Origin: Allokutzneria multivorans
GTDB lineage: Bacteria; Actinomycetota; Actinomycetes; Mycobacteriales; Pseudonocardiaceae
Assembly: GCF_039537405.1 (NCBI RefSeq)
Contig: NZ_BAABAL010000006.1
Coordinates: 124,001 to 188,000, forward strand
Reading direction: 5' to 3'
DNA length: 64,000 nt
Shown here: positions 1 to 8,326 of the stretch, piece by piece
How positions within the stretch are numbered: position 1 is the stretch's first letter
Layout of the letters: each line of letters begins with the position of its first letter
Translations under genes and position numbers: made by a program
The notes under the pieces: model-generated
Database searches by the model: none
What the model was told of the DNA's origin: nothing
Seen by the model: the letters and a program-made list of their open reading frames with translations, nothing else

Positions 1-107
1 ACCAGCCACTAAGCAATCGCGCCCGCATACGGTGAAGTCGGTCACCGCGCACGTGAATTACCAGGAATCGCGTGCTCACTGAGACGAAGGCAACGCCCGG
101 GAATCGT

Positions 108-425
108 TCAAGTAGTCGGCGCGGCGTCACTCTGGCGGGGGTCGACGCCCGTGAGCGATTCCACAATCTCGCCGGGTTCGGCGCCCGGGCGGAGGAGAAC
201 GACGTCCTCAGCGCCCTGTGCCACAAGCAGTTCGCGAAGTTCTTCCACGGATTCGGCTGACACGTCCGTGAAGCCGACGGCGCCGGCGTCCTCCTGCACG
301 ACGGCCGCGGCGACCTGCGCGGGATCGCGCGACTCTCCTATGTGGACGACCTCGAAGCCCGCGTCCCGCAGCGCCCGCGCGAGCGGGTCGGCAGCGGCAC
401 CGCCCGCGATCACCACTCGGGTCAT
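108..425 (-). CDS. B12-binding-domain-like small protein
   Basis: A 105-residue protein made almost entirely of one Rossmann-like domain. It starts MTRVVIAGG, runs through a helix-strand-helix pattern (EVVHIG, then AGAVGFTDVS) and resembles the small cobalamin-binding domain at the C-terminus of methylmalonyl-CoA mutase. The cobalamin-ligating DxHxxG signature is not visible, so B12 binding is doubtful and a free-standing non-binding relative is equally possible. The ATG overlaps the TGA of the upstream membrane protein gene (ATGA), which argues for one transcript and translational coupling. The 107 bases beyond its stop to the window edge show nothing recognisable. The domain assignment is inferred from pattern only; the substrate is unknown. 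Confidence 0.6.
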   Translation of the reverse strand: MTRVVIAGGAAADPLARALRDAGFEVVHIGESRDPAQVAAAVVQEDAGAVGFTDVSAESVEELRELLVAQGAEDVVLLRPGAEPGEIVESLTGVDPRQSDAAPTT

Positions 426-2146
426 CCGGCGGCCTTTTCCTTTCGGGACAGCGCGATTCCCGCGGCGACGAGCAACACCGCGAATCCACCCAGCGCGAAC
501 CACATTCCGGAGGCAGCCGCGGCGCCTTCTGCCCGTTGCACCGTCAACGGCAGCTCGGCGGCGCGCAGGCCCACGACGACCGCGGCTCCGGACAACAGCC
601 CGGCGGCGCGGCGCGGTCGGCAGAACAAGGACAGCGCGCTCGCGGCGACGGCCGTCAGCATCGCGACGAGCACACCCCACGAGGAGATGCGCAGCGGTGA
701 GAGCAGTCCGGGCGCGATGAAGTCGGGCGCGGAGAGCACGGGCACGACGAACGCCGCCGCGCTCAGCGCCACCGCGAGGCCGACCGGGGCGAAGAGCGCG
801 TCGTTGCGGATCGGTTCACTGAGGTCGACCTCGTCCCGCTCGACGCCGCCCGCCAGCGCGGCTGCCGCACCGGCGCCCAGCGCCAACGCCGCGGCCGCGA
901 TCAGCGCCCAGGTGCCGGGGCCGACCTCGACACCAGCGACCCCGACCGCGCCGACGACCACGTCCAGCGCGATGGCCGCGGCGAACACGACTCCGGCCCA
1001 GGCGACGGCGAGCACGGGGCGCAGCGCGCCGGCGAGACCGCGCACGGCCATCGTCAGACCCAGTACTAGAAGGACGCCTCCGGCGGGCAGCAGCATCCGC
1101 GCCGGGTAGTTCTCCAGGCTCGGCAGGTCCGACGGCACTTCGATGGTGGGGAGCAGCCCGCCCGCGAACGCGGCCAGCCCGGAGAGCACGGCGAGGGCTC
1201 CGGCGACCATCTGCAACCGCTCCTGGCCCGGCAGCTCCACGTCGTCGGCTCCCGAGGCGGGCTCTCCTCGCCCGCGCCCGGCCGGGATCGCCAGCACCGC
1301 GAGCACGAGCGCTCCGGCCAGCGCGACGAACGGCCCCCACGTGAGGAAGAACTGGTCCGAGGAGACGGCGGCGGCGATCGGTGGCGCGACCAGCCCGAGC
1401 ACGGCGAGCACCAGGCCGAGCAGCTTGCCGCGCGCGGCCCCGGGCTCGGCCGAGCTGATGGCCAGCGCGGCGGCGACCGGCACGGCGACCGCGACCAGGA
1501 GCACGCCGACCAGCACCCACGGCGGGGAGTCCAGCACCGCGGTGGGCAGGAGATAAGGATCGGTCGACCGGAACGGCGCCGCCGCGAGGCCGACCGAGAC
1601 CAGCACGCCGACGCAGAGCGTGAAGGCGAACAGCCCGTGCCGGGGCTCGCCGACCTCACCGGCCCTGGCGAGGGACTTGGCCGCGAAGAAACCGGCCGCG
1701 ACCGTGGCCACGTGGCTGACCAGCAGCGCGAGCAGGCCCGGCCCCGCGCTCAGCACGTTCAGGCTGTGCGGCAGCAGCAACTCCGGGCGCGCGGCCAGGC
1801 TCGCCCCGTCCAGGAACTGGAGGTCGATCGCGGCCCGGCCCGGGGCGAGTAGCGCGGCGGGGATGAGGATCCCGGCGGCCAGCGCCACGCGATCGCGAGC
1901 ACGAGCGACGAGGGCCGCGAGCACGGGCAGCGCCGCGAGCAGGCCCAGAAGCGGCCAGGACGTGAAGGCGGCGGGTTCGGCGGGTGCCGTCACGCCGAGC
2001 ACCGGGGCGAGGGCGGCCGCGACGGCGGAGAGCACCGACAGAGCGATCGCCGTGGTCAGCGGCGGAGAGGCCGCGTCGGGACCGGGAGCCCGCGAAGGAC
2101 TGCGATCCGCCGGAGAAGAAGGTGAGGTGGATGGCCGCGCGGTCAC
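422..2146 (-). CDS. Large multi-pass membrane protein, unknown function
   Basis: About 574 residues, with a short Ser/Pro-rich cytoplasmic start followed by many hydrophobic stretches of 18-24 residues (about 14 likely transmembrane segments) separated by short Arg-rich or acidic loops. Composition is strongly Ala/Val/Leu, typical of actinobacterial integral membrane proteins. I could not assign a transporter or enzyme signature. The GTG at 2146 was chosen because the longer reading frame to 2260 would run toward the divergent lipase start at 2274 and adds a poorly hydrophobic, Arg-rich leader. It ends in a 4-base overlap with the B12-binding-like gene, so the two are probably made together. 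Confidence 0.65.
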   Translation of the reverse strand: MTARPSTSPSSPADRSPSRAPGPDAASPPLTTAIALSVLSAVAAALAPVLGVTAPAEPAAFTSWPLLGLLAALPVLAALVARARDRVALAAGILIPAALLAPGRAAIDLQFLDGASLAARPELLLPHSLNVLSAGPGLLALLVSHVATVAAGFFAAKSLARAGEVGEPRHGLFAFTLCVGVLVSVGLAAAPFRSTDPYLLPTAVLDSPPWVLVGVLLVAVAVPVAAALAISSAEPGAARGKLLGLVLAVLGLVAPPIAAAVSSDQFFLTWGPFVALAGALVLAVLAIPAGRGRGEPASGADDVELPGQERLQMVAGALAVLSGLAAFAGGLLPTIEVPSDLPSLENYPARMLLPAGGVLLVLGLTMAVRGLAGALRPVLAVAWAGVVFAAAIALDVVVGAVGVAGVEVGPGTWALIAAAALALGAGAAAALAGGVERDEVDLSEPIRNDALFAPVGLAVALSAAAFVVPVLSAPDFIAPGLLSPLRISSWGVLVAMLTAVAASALSLFCRPRRAAGLLSGAAVVVGLRAAELPLTVQRAEGAAAASGMWFALGGFAVLLVAAGIALSRKEKAAG

Positions 2147-2273
2147 CGCGACAACGCTAGCGAAGTGCGGTGCCAAGAGCAGTACGACGCATCTTTTTCG
2201 CGGTGAAGGGGTATCCGCAAAAAGAAACCGATGTACCGACGCGCGAGTGGCGCAGATCACCTACCGTCACTCC

Positions 2274-3284
2274 ATGGGGAAGATCGCGAGGTCCGACGTG
2301 CACGAGCTGGGGGAACACCTCCTCGGCCACGCACGCCGAGCCGCGGCCGTCGCGGAGACCGCGAAGGCGGTCGGCGAGGGCGTCGGCGTGGTGCTGCGCG
2401 GCATGGCCAGTCTCGGCGGCCTGCGCGGTGCCGCCGTCGAGGCGACCTGGCTCGCCGCGCACGCCGTCCTCTACCCCTGGGGAGCCCTCGCCGAGAAGCT
2501 GCGCCCCGGCGGCCACTACGAGCGCTACCGGACCGACGACCTGGCTCCGTCGCAGCGCGGCCTCGTCGTCTCCAACCTGGAGGGCGCGGGCACCCCCGTC
2601 GTCCTGGTGCACGGCATCGGCGACAACCGCTCGATCTTCACCGTTCTGTCCGGCGCGCTGCGCAGGCGCGGCTTCGGCGTCGTGCACGCCGTGAACTACA
2701 GCATCCTGACCGCGGTCACCGGCGACATCAGGACCGCCGCCGCCGAGCTCGGCGCGCACATCGAGCGCGTGTGCGAGGAAACCGGCTCCGACTCGGTGCA
2801 CGTGGTCGGCCACTCGCTCGGCGGGATCATCGCCAGGTACTACGTGCAGCGCCAGGGCGGCGACGAGCGGGTCCGCACGCTCATCACGCTCGGCACCCCG
2901 CACACCGGGACGCTGTCCGCCTACCTGCTGCCGACCAGGCTCGTCCGGGAGCTGAGGCCCGGCTCGGAACTGATGACCGAGCTGGCGGAACCCGCGCCCG
3001 GCTGCGGTACCCGGTTCGTGGTGGTCTGGAGCGAGCTGGACGAGGTGGTGATCCCGCAGGTCAACGCCCGTTTACGACACCCGGACCTGGACGTCGAGGA
3101 GTACCGGCTCCGTGACGTGGGACACCTTTCCCTGCCCATCGCCCGTCGCAGCGTGCACGCGGTGCTGAGCACTCTCACGCAGTTGGAGTACAGACGCGCG
3201 ACCCGTTCGCACGTTGCTTGTGATCTGGGTCACACAGCCGAAGATACGCTCCGTTATCGCAGCGGGTCACACTCGTCCGCATGA
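2274..3284 (+). CDS. Lipase-like alpha/beta hydrolase
   Basis: A 336-residue alpha/beta hydrolase of the PGAP1/triacylglycerol-lipase type. The oxyanion strand LVHGIGDN is near residue 110, the nucleophile elbow GHSLGG near 181, a likely catalytic Asp in SELDEVV near 257, and the His in GHLSL near 281. The first 90 residues form a helical amphipathic region with no clear signal peptide, so membrane association from the inside is possible. The last 45 residues lack similarity to the fold and overlap a putative CRP site. Codon 267 is TTA, rare in this DNA, which would make expression depend on a bldA-like tRNA. The gene is divergent from the membrane protein gene. Substrate unknown; an esterase or acyltransferase role is also possible. 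Confidence 0.8.
   Translation: MGKIARSDVHELGEHLLGHARRAAAVAETAKAVGEGVGVVLRGMASLGGLRGAAVEATWLAAHAVLYPWGALAEKLRPGGHYERYRTDDLAPSQRGLVVSNLEGAGTPVVLVHGIGDNRSIFTVLSGALRRRGFGVVHAVNYSILTAVTGDIRTAAAELGAHIERVCEETGSDSVHVVGHSLGGIIARYYVQRQGGDERVRTLITLGTPHTGTLSAYLLPTRLVRELRPGSELMTELAEPAPGCGTRFVVVWSELDEVVIPQVNARLRHPDLDVEEYRLRDVGHLSLPIARRSVHAVLSTLTQLEYRRATRSHVACDLGHTAEDTLRYRSGSHSSA
3219..3234. promoter_or_regulatory. Perfect CRP-type operator
   Basis: TGTGATCTGGGTCACA is an exact TGTGA-N6-TCACA palindrome, the consensus bound by cAMP-receptor-family regulators, including the actinobacterial Crp. It lies inside the 3' end of the lipase gene, about 80-100 bases upstream of the candidate promoter of the M23 peptidase. 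Crp control of cell-wall hydrolases is known in actinobacteria, so the peptidase is the likely target. Assignment is by sequence only. Confidence 0.55.
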
Positions 3285-3316
3285 GCGGCCGAACGGCAGA
3301 TGACCCGATCAGGGAT

Positions 3317-3346
3317 TTGCCCGTAGGGGTACCCCTTGGCTACTGT
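3317..3346 (+). promoter_or_regulatory. Candidate promoter of the M23 peptidase gene
   Basis: A TTGCCC hexamer at 3317-3322 and TACTGT at 3341-3346 are separated by 18 bases and look like a housekeeping-sigma promoter. Transcription from here would give an untranslated leader of about 115 bases before the TTG start, with a small hairpin at about 3390-3409 (GAGTCG/CGACTC). Such long leaders often carry regulatory RNA in actinobacterial hydrolase genes, but I could not match a known riboswitch. Confidence 0.4.
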
Positions 3347-3467
3347 CGCCGCCGTCCGTTGTCACGGTCCGGTCACAAGCCAGGACGCTGAGTCGGTTCC
3401 CATCGACTCGCCGGGATCCCCCGCCCGGAATGTCCGCCCGGACTCCCCGAAGACGGAAGGGCAGGCC

Positions 3468-4274
3468 TTGGCGCAACACCGCACCCCCGGCGGCAGTCAA
3501 TCCTCCCCGGCACTCGCAGACGCGTTGTCGCAGACGGGTTCACGGCCCAAGGGAGCTCACCGGCTCCCGCCGCCGCCGTCGGCACTTCGCGGAAGGGTCG
3601 TCGTAGCGGCCGTCGCGGCAGGCGCGTTCGTCGCCGCCGGCGCCGGTCAGACCCTCGCGCCGGGCGGGAACTCTGCTTCCGCGTCAGACGAAGTGGCTCC
3701 ACTGGCATCCGGTCGCAGCGCCGTCGCGGCGCTCGGCATGGGCGGTACCGCGCCCTCCCCCGACGTCGTTCCGCTGTCCTCGCAGATCTCCGACCCGTCA
3801 CTCGAGGTCGAGAAGCTGGCCAAGAGCCAGCAGCTGAGGGCGGAACTGGCCAAGCGCGCCGAGCAGGAAGCCGAGCGCAACCGGGTCAAGTTCGTGAAGC
3901 CCGCCTCCGGCACCTTCACCTCCGGCTACGGCGCCCGCTGGGGCGCGACCCACTACGGCCTGGACATCGCCAACCGCATCGGCACCCCGATCTACACGGT
4001 GGCCGACGGCACGATCGTCGCGGCGGGCCCGGCGAGCGGCTTCGGCCTCTGGGTCAAGGTCCTGCACCACGACGGCACCACGACCGTGTACGGGCACGTG
4101 GACCGCATCCTGGTGAAGGAGGGCAAGAAGGTGAAGGCGGGCGAGCAGATCGCCACCATGGGCAACCGTGGCTTCTCCACCGGCCCGCACCTGCACTTCG
4201 AGGTCTGGAACTCGGGCGGGCGCAAGATCAACCCGCTGCCGTGGCTCAACGAGCGCGGCGTGTTCGTCAGGTAG
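3468..4274 (+). CDS. M23 (LytM-type) cell-wall endopeptidase
   Basis: A 268-residue exported protein. An Arg-rich start is followed by one hydrophobic segment (about residues 40-60), a short charged helix (about 125-145) and a C-terminal M23 metallopeptidase domain. Zinc-site motifs are visible: HYGLDIA (His, Asp) and GPHLHFEV (two His). These enzymes cut peptide cross-links in peptidoglycan outside the membrane. The TTG start at 3468 is chosen for its upstream GGAAGGGCAGG; an in-frame ATG farther upstream would add a residue-poor Pro/Asp leader. Position next to pcrA and chorismate mutase matches Rv0950c of M. tuberculosis. Probably controlled by the CRP-like site and the long leader upstream. 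Confidence 0.88.
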   Translation: MAQHRTPGGSQSSPALADALSQTGSRPKGAHRLPPPPSALRGRVVVAAVAAGAFVAAGAGQTLAPGGNSASASDEVAPLASGRSAVAALGMGGTAPSPDVVPLSSQISDPSLEVEKLAKSQQLRAELAKRAEQEAERNRVKFVKPASGTFTSGYGARWGATHYGLDIANRIGTPIYTVADGTIVAAGPASGFGLWVKVLHHDGTTTVYGHVDRILVKEGKKVKAGEQIATMGNRGFSTGPHLHFEVWNSGGRKINPLPWLNERGVFVR

Positions 4275-4290
4275 ACCCCGTACGACCAGG

Positions 4291-4321
4291 AGGCGATCGC
4301 TCATCGAGCGCTCGCCTTTTT
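4291..4321 (+). terminator. Rho-independent terminator after the M23 gene
   Basis: An 11-base stem with one mismatch (AGGCGATCGCTC paired with GAGCGCTCGCCT) and a short loop, followed directly by five T residues. It begins 16 bases after the peptidase stop codon and points in the gene's direction. Confidence 0.85.
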
Positions 4322-4366
4322 GTCGTGCTCTCGCCCCTCACCGCGACCCGCTTCGCTCCGGAGATC

Positions 4367-4410
4367 CACAGTCGCCGGGTGTGCCCCCGACCGCACACCC
4401 GGCGACTGTG
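4367..4410. repeat. Perfect 18-bp inverted repeat between convergent genes
   Basis: Arms CACAGTCGCCGGGTGTGC at 4367-4384 and its exact complement at 4393-4410 flank an 8-base loop. It lies between the M23 gene and pcrA, which converge here, and could act as a bidirectional hairpin terminator. No T-run follows. The rest of 4411-4498 shows nothing recognisable. Confidence 0.7.
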
Positions 4411-4498
4411 TGTCTCAACCCGTGCGGGGGTCTACCGGTCACATATCCCGCCCGGTGCCCCACCAAACCTCGCGGAAGCGCCGCTTCACCCGATTTGC

Positions 4499-4718
4499 CT
4501 AGGCCCTCGCCCCGCAGGTCGCCCGGTGCGCCGGTCTTCAAGACCCGCAAACCCCTGCCCCAGCAGTCTTCAACCAGCGCAAACCCGCACCAAGCACCGG
4601 GTTCGGGGCGGTTGGCGGTGATCCAGAGGGAGGTGGGGCGGTCTTGAAGACACCCCAACCTCGGCGACACCGCGCGACCGGGCCTCGGCTCAACCGCTCG
4701 CAGACCCCGGGGCCTTGG
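4499..4718. mobile_element. Palindromic MITE-like element, copy 1
   Basis: The first of three full-length copies. It opens with CTAGGCCCT at 4499 and closes near 4718 with the inverse of CCAAGGCCCC, so its right CTAG has decayed to CTTG. Inside, GGTCTTCAAGACC near 4532 faces GGTCTTGAAGACA near 4643 as inner inverted repeats, with the conserved core GCGGTTGGCGGTGATC between. It fills the convergent gap between the M23 gene and pcrA. Bases 4719-4872 after it are GC-rich non-coding DNA with a GGGGGGTCCCCC hairpin and nothing else I recognise. Confidence 0.75.
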
Positions 4719-4872
4719 ACGCCTGAGCGCGCCGCTGAGCGGAGTTCCCCCCATGCCCGGCTCCGCGCTGGACAACACCCTCCACACGCACCACCGTTGA
4801 GTTGGGGGGTCCCCCGGGCGTACGAAAGCCACCCTCGCCCGCCGGAGCGGTACGAGGGCGACCGGGTGGGGC

Positions 4873-7266
4873 TCAGAGCTTGGTGAGCGGGACTCCGCCG
4901 ATCAGCATCAGGCGGACGGTGCCGCCGGTGCCGAAGTCGATGGTGGCCGTCGCCCTGGGGCCGGAGCCGTCGGTGGCGACCACGGTGCCGAGCCCGTACT
5001 TGTCGTGCGAGACGCGGTCGCCCACGTCGAGCTTCATCGCGGGCGTGTCCTGCCAGCCCTTGAAGGGCGTGGAGCGCATGCCGCGCGCGCCGAGGCCCGC
5101 CTGCGCGGAGTCGCCGCCGCCCACCTGCGAGCGGTTGCTGCCCCAGCGGGTGGCCGAGGTCGGCGCGGAGGAGCGCACCGGCTCGACGCGCTTCCACTCG
5201 ACGAGCTCGGCCGGGATCTCGTCGAGGAAGCGCGAGGCCGGGTTGGCCATCGGCTGCCCCCACGCGGAGCGCACCAACGCCCTGGAGACGTAGAGCCGCT
5301 GCCGCGCCCTGGTGATGCCGACGTAGGCGAGCCTGCGTTCCTCGGCCAGCTCGGTGGGATCGCCGAGCGCGCGCTGGTGCGGGAAGAGCCCGTCCTCCCA
5401 GCCGGTGCAGAACACCACCGGGAACTCCAGGCCCTTCGCGGTGTGCAGCGTCATCATCGTGACGACGCCGTCGCCCGCGTCCGGGGTCTGGTCGGAGTCG
5501 GCGACGAGCGAGACGCGTTCCAGGAACGCCTCCAGCGAGCCCTGCGCGGGCTGCCCGGCGTCGTCGATCTCCGGTTCCTCGGGTTCCGGCGCCGTGGCCT
5601 CGGCCTGGACGAACTCGCGGGCCACGGTGATCAGCTCGGTCAGGTTGTCCACCCGCGAGGCGTCCTGCGGGTCGTCGCTGGCCTCCAGCTCGCCCCGGTA
5701 GCCCGTGCGCTCCAGCACGGTGTCGAGCACCTCGGCGACGTCCTTGCCGTCGGTCACCAGCGCGCGCAGCTCGTCGGTCAGCTCGACGAACCCGGCGATG
5801 GCCCGCTGCGAGCGCGGGTTGAGCAGGCTGACCTTGCCGTCGGCGGCATCGCGCAGCGCGGCGGCGAAGGAGACGCGCTCGCGCTCGGCGTGCGCGGCCA
5901 CGCAGGCCTCGGCGCGGTCGCCGATGCCGCGCTTGGGCACGTTGAGGACGCGGCGCAGGCTGACGGTGTCGTCCGGGTTGGACAGCAGCCGGAGGTAGGC
6001 CAGCGCGTCGCGGACCTCCCTGCGCTCGTAGAAGCGGACACCGCCGACGACCCGGTAGGGCAGGCCGAGGCGGATGAACACCTCCTCGAAGGCGCGGGAG
6101 TTGTTGTTGGTGCGGTAGAAGAGCGCGATGTCGGAGAAGTTCGCGTCACCGGTGTCGACGAGCCGGTCGATCTCCGATGCGACGAACGCGGCCTCGTCGT
6201 GCTCGTTGTCCCCGACGTAGCCGACGATCTTGTCGCCGTCGCCGAGGTCGGTCCACAGGCGCTTCTCCCTGCGGTTGGTGTTGCGGGCGATCACCGCGTT
6301 CGCGGCGGTGAGGATCGTCTGCGTGGAGCGGTAGTTCTGCTCCAGCGTGATCGTCCGCGCCTGCGGGTAGTCCCGCTCGAACTCCTCGATGTTGCGGATC
6401 GTGGCGCCGCGGAAGGCGTAGATCGACTGGTCGGCGTCACCGACGACGCACAGCTCGCCGGGCTCGACGCCGTCCTCGGTGCCGGTGCCGACGAGCGCGC
6501 GCACCAGCTCGTACTGGGCGTGGTTGGTGTCCTGGTACTCGTCGACCAGCACGTGGCGGAAGCGCCTGCGGTAGTGCTCGGCGACGTCGGGCCTGGTCTG
6601 CAGCAACCGGACGGTGCGCATGATCAGGTCGTCGAAGTCGAAGGAGTTCGACTCGGTCAGCCTGCGCTGGTAGGCGGTGTAGACCTCGGCGACCCTGCGC
6701 TCCAGGTCGTTGCCCGCGCGGTCGGCCGCCTCGACCGGGTCGATCAGCTCGTTCTTCAGGTTCGAGATGTGCACCGCGAGCGTGCGGGCCGGGTAGCGCT
6801 TGGGGTCCAGGTCGAGCTCGCGGGAGACCAGCGTGATCAACCGGCGCGAGTCGTCGGCGTCGTAGACCGAGAAGTTGGAGCTGCGCAGGTCCAGGTTCTT
6901 CGCCTCGCGGCGCAGCAGGCGCACGCACATCGAGTGGAACGTGGACACCCACATCACGTTGGCGCGCCCGCCGACGAGCGCGGTGACGCGCTCCTTCATC
7001 TCCGCGGCGGCCTTGTTGGTGAAGGTGATCGCCATGATCTGGCCGGGGTGCACGCCGCGCGCGCCGAGCAGGTAGGCGATGCGGCTGGTGAGCACGCGGG
7101 TCTTGCCGGAGCCCGCGCCCGCGACGACGAGCAGGGGTGAGCCGCTGTGCTCGACGGCGGCGCGCTGCTGGGGATTCAGCCCCTCCAGCAACGCTTCTGG
7201 GCCGCGCACCTGACGGGCGACGGGACCGTGATCATCTGACTGGGAGACCTCGAACAGGGTGTCCAT
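4873..7266 (-). CDS. pcrA: UvrD/PcrA-type DNA helicase
   Basis: A 797-residue superfamily 1A 3'-5' DNA helicase used in repair and in clearing recombination intermediates. Motif I GAGSGKT is near residue 51, motif Ia TFTNKAAAEM near 80, motif II VDEYQDT near 247, motif III GDADQSIYAFRGA near 285, motif IV QNYRS near 315, motif V TAKGLEFPVV near 575 and motif VI YVGITRAR near 620. A linker from about 690 leads to a C-terminal tudor-like end (GDRVSHDKYGLGTVV) typical of PcrA/UvrD1. Length matches actinobacterial UvrD1. It converges with the M23 gene and is followed by the divergent chorismate mutase region, as in M. tuberculosis. Confidence 0.95.
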   Translation of the reverse strand: MDTLFEVSQSDDHGPVARQVRGPEALLEGLNPQQRAAVEHSGSPLLVVAGAGSGKTRVLTSRIAYLLGARGVHPGQIMAITFTNKAAAEMKERVTALVGGRANVMWVSTFHSMCVRLLRREAKNLDLRSSNFSVYDADDSRRLITLVSRELDLDPKRYPARTLAVHISNLKNELIDPVEAADRAGNDLERRVAEVYTAYQRRLTESNSFDFDDLIMRTVRLLQTRPDVAEHYRRRFRHVLVDEYQDTNHAQYELVRALVGTGTEDGVEPGELCVVGDADQSIYAFRGATIRNIEEFERDYPQARTITLEQNYRSTQTILTAANAVIARNTNRREKRLWTDLGDGDKIVGYVGDNEHDEAAFVASEIDRLVDTGDANFSDIALFYRTNNNSRAFEEVFIRLGLPYRVVGGVRFYERREVRDALAYLRLLSNPDDTVSLRRVLNVPKRGIGDRAEACVAAHAERERVSFAAALRDAADGKVSLLNPRSQRAIAGFVELTDELRALVTDGKDVAEVLDTVLERTGYRGELEASDDPQDASRVDNLTELITVAREFVQAEATAPEPEEPEIDDAGQPAQGSLEAFLERVSLVADSDQTPDAGDGVVTMMTLHTAKGLEFPVVFCTGWEDGLFPHQRALGDPTELAEERRLAYVGITRARQRLYVSRALVRSAWGQPMANPASRFLDEIPAELVEWKRVEPVRSSAPTSATRWGSNRSQVGGGDSAQAGLGARGMRSTPFKGWQDTPAMKLDVGDRVSHDKYGLGTVVATDGSGPRATATIDFGTGGTVRLMLIGGVPLTKL

Positions 7267-7316
7267 GGTGGTTCCCAGGCTACTCCGCCGGTCCCGTCGC
7301 CCACGCGCCCCCGCGC

Positions 7317-8129
7317 TCAGCCGAGGTGAACCCGCAGCGTGGCCGTGTTGTTGGGGAAGACGTTCTCGGAGCGGCGGAACCCGGCGACGTGGAAGTCCAT
7401 CGAGATGTCGCCGCTGTCCGCCGTCGGGGTCAGCTCGACGCGGACCTTCGGGCGGTCGGTGCCGGGCAGGTGGTCGGCCTCGGAGCGGCAGAACAGGTAC
7501 TGCCCCGAAGCCGGGTCGATCCGGCAGGCCCAGCCGTCACCAGCGGCGGAGGTGAGCTGCAGGCCCTCCGTGAACTGGGCCTCGATCCAGTCGCCGCCGT
7601 TGGGGACGGTGCCGTGGTTGGTCGCGGTCAGCTCGACGGCGACGCTCTGGCCCTTGGCGGCCTTCACCTCGGCGGGCGAGACGGTGAGCCCGATGTCCTG
7701 CTTGCGCTGGACCACTCCGAGATCGAACTTCGGGCAGCTGGCCGCGCAGGAGAAAGTCTTTGTCTCCCAGAGGTTCCAGTCGAAGTCGGAGTCCCGCGCG
7801 TCATCGCCGGTGTCGGGCCGGGTGAGCGTCAGCACGAGCGGCAGAGCCTTCGGGCGCAGCTTGTACGGCCCGCCGCTGAGCGGGAGCGAGTAGTACCCCG
7901 CCTTGTTCGTGACGGCGGAGGCGGCCTCCGTGCCGTCCTCGCGGTAGGCGGCAATGGTGATGCCCGCCTTGCCCGCCTCGCCTCGTTCGCGGACCCCGTC
8001 GAAGTCGTCATCGGCCCAGACGACACCGGTGACGGCGGATTCGGGTGCCGCCGAAGCGGGCAGTGCGAGCGAGGTGAGCGACAGGAGCGCGAGCGCGGCG
8101 ATCCCCGTGGTGCGAATGGTGTTTCTCAA
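7317..8129 (-). CDS. Secreted SdrD_B-domain protein
   Basis: A 270-residue secreted protein with a Sec signal peptide ending in ALPASAAPE (about residue 25). Next comes an SdrD_B-like Cna-type beta domain (about 30-100: VTGVVWADDDFDGVRERGE, then the closing NKAGYYSLPL), in which the Asp-rich stretch usually binds calcium. A second Ig-like region from about 130 resembles the DUF11/conserved-repeat fold. Cys pairs (SCAASC, WAC, FC) suggest disulphides. No sorting signal or membrane anchor follows, so it is probably released or wall-bound. Start is TTG at 8129, 4 bases after GGAGGGG. It sits where no gene lies in the mycobacterial arrangement, so it is a lineage-specific insertion. Function unknown, possibly adhesion. 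Confidence 0.75.
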   Translation of the reverse strand: MRNTIRTTGIAALALLSLTSLALPASAAPESAVTGVVWADDDFDGVRERGEAGKAGITIAAYREDGTEAASAVTNKAGYYSLPLSGGPYKLRPKALPLVLTLTRPDTGDDARDSDFDWNLWETKTFSCAASCPKFDLGVVQRKQDIGLTVSPAEVKAAKGQSVAVELTATNHGTVPNGGDWIEAQFTEGLQLTSAAGDGWACRIDPASGQYLFCRSEADHLPGTDRPKVRVELTPTADSGDISMDFHVAGFRRSENVFPNNTATLRVHLG

Positions 8130-8228
8130 CTTCCCCTCCAGAATTGAGACGTACCGGACCAAGGTAGGACGCGCGCGGGCTCCACGGGTTGGGTTCGCAC
8201 GACACGGCGTGATCCGCGCGGGTCGCAC

Positions 8229-8257
8229 TCGACTGGGCGAACGGCGCGTGTCAGACT
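8229..8257 (+). promoter_or_regulatory. Promoter of the chorismate mutase leader
   Basis: TCGACT at 8229-8234 and CAGACT at 8252-8257 have a 17-base spacer. The GTG of the leader peptide is 7 bases downstream of the -10 hexamer, where transcription should begin, so the leader peptide is probably translated from a leaderless mRNA. No Shine-Dalgarno sequence is seen before it. Confidence 0.55.
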
Positions 8258-8263
8258 GTCTTC

Positions 8264-8326
8264 GTGCTTCGCTCTGGCTTCTACTTTTTCTACGGGTACC
8301 GGACTCCGGTGCCCGTGGCCGAGTGA
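8264..8326 (+). CDS. Aromatic attenuator leader peptide (20 aa)
   Basis: A 20-residue open frame from GTG to TGA reading M-L-R-S-G-F-Y-F-F-Y-G-Y then RTPVPVAE. Six of seven consecutive codons (8279-8299) are Phe or Tyr, the end products of the pathway begun by chorismate mutase. The codons lie just before one arm of an antiterminator, as in classical transcription attenuation. Too short to be a functional protein; the role inferred is sensing charged tRNA-Phe and tRNA-Tyr. Confidence 0.85.
   Translation: MLRSGFYFFYGYRTPVPVAE

Noticed and set aside
342..1109. Long open frames on the strand opposite the membrane protein gene, and similar ones throughout the window
   Set aside because: They are Arg/Pro/Ala-rich mirror frames caused by high GC at third positions; none has a ribosome site or domain pattern, and each lies under a recognisable gene.
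3353..3467. c-di-AMP riboswitch (ydaO) before the M23 gene
   Set aside because: Expected from the gene type, but I could not identify the conserved motif blocks by eye, so it is not called as a feature.
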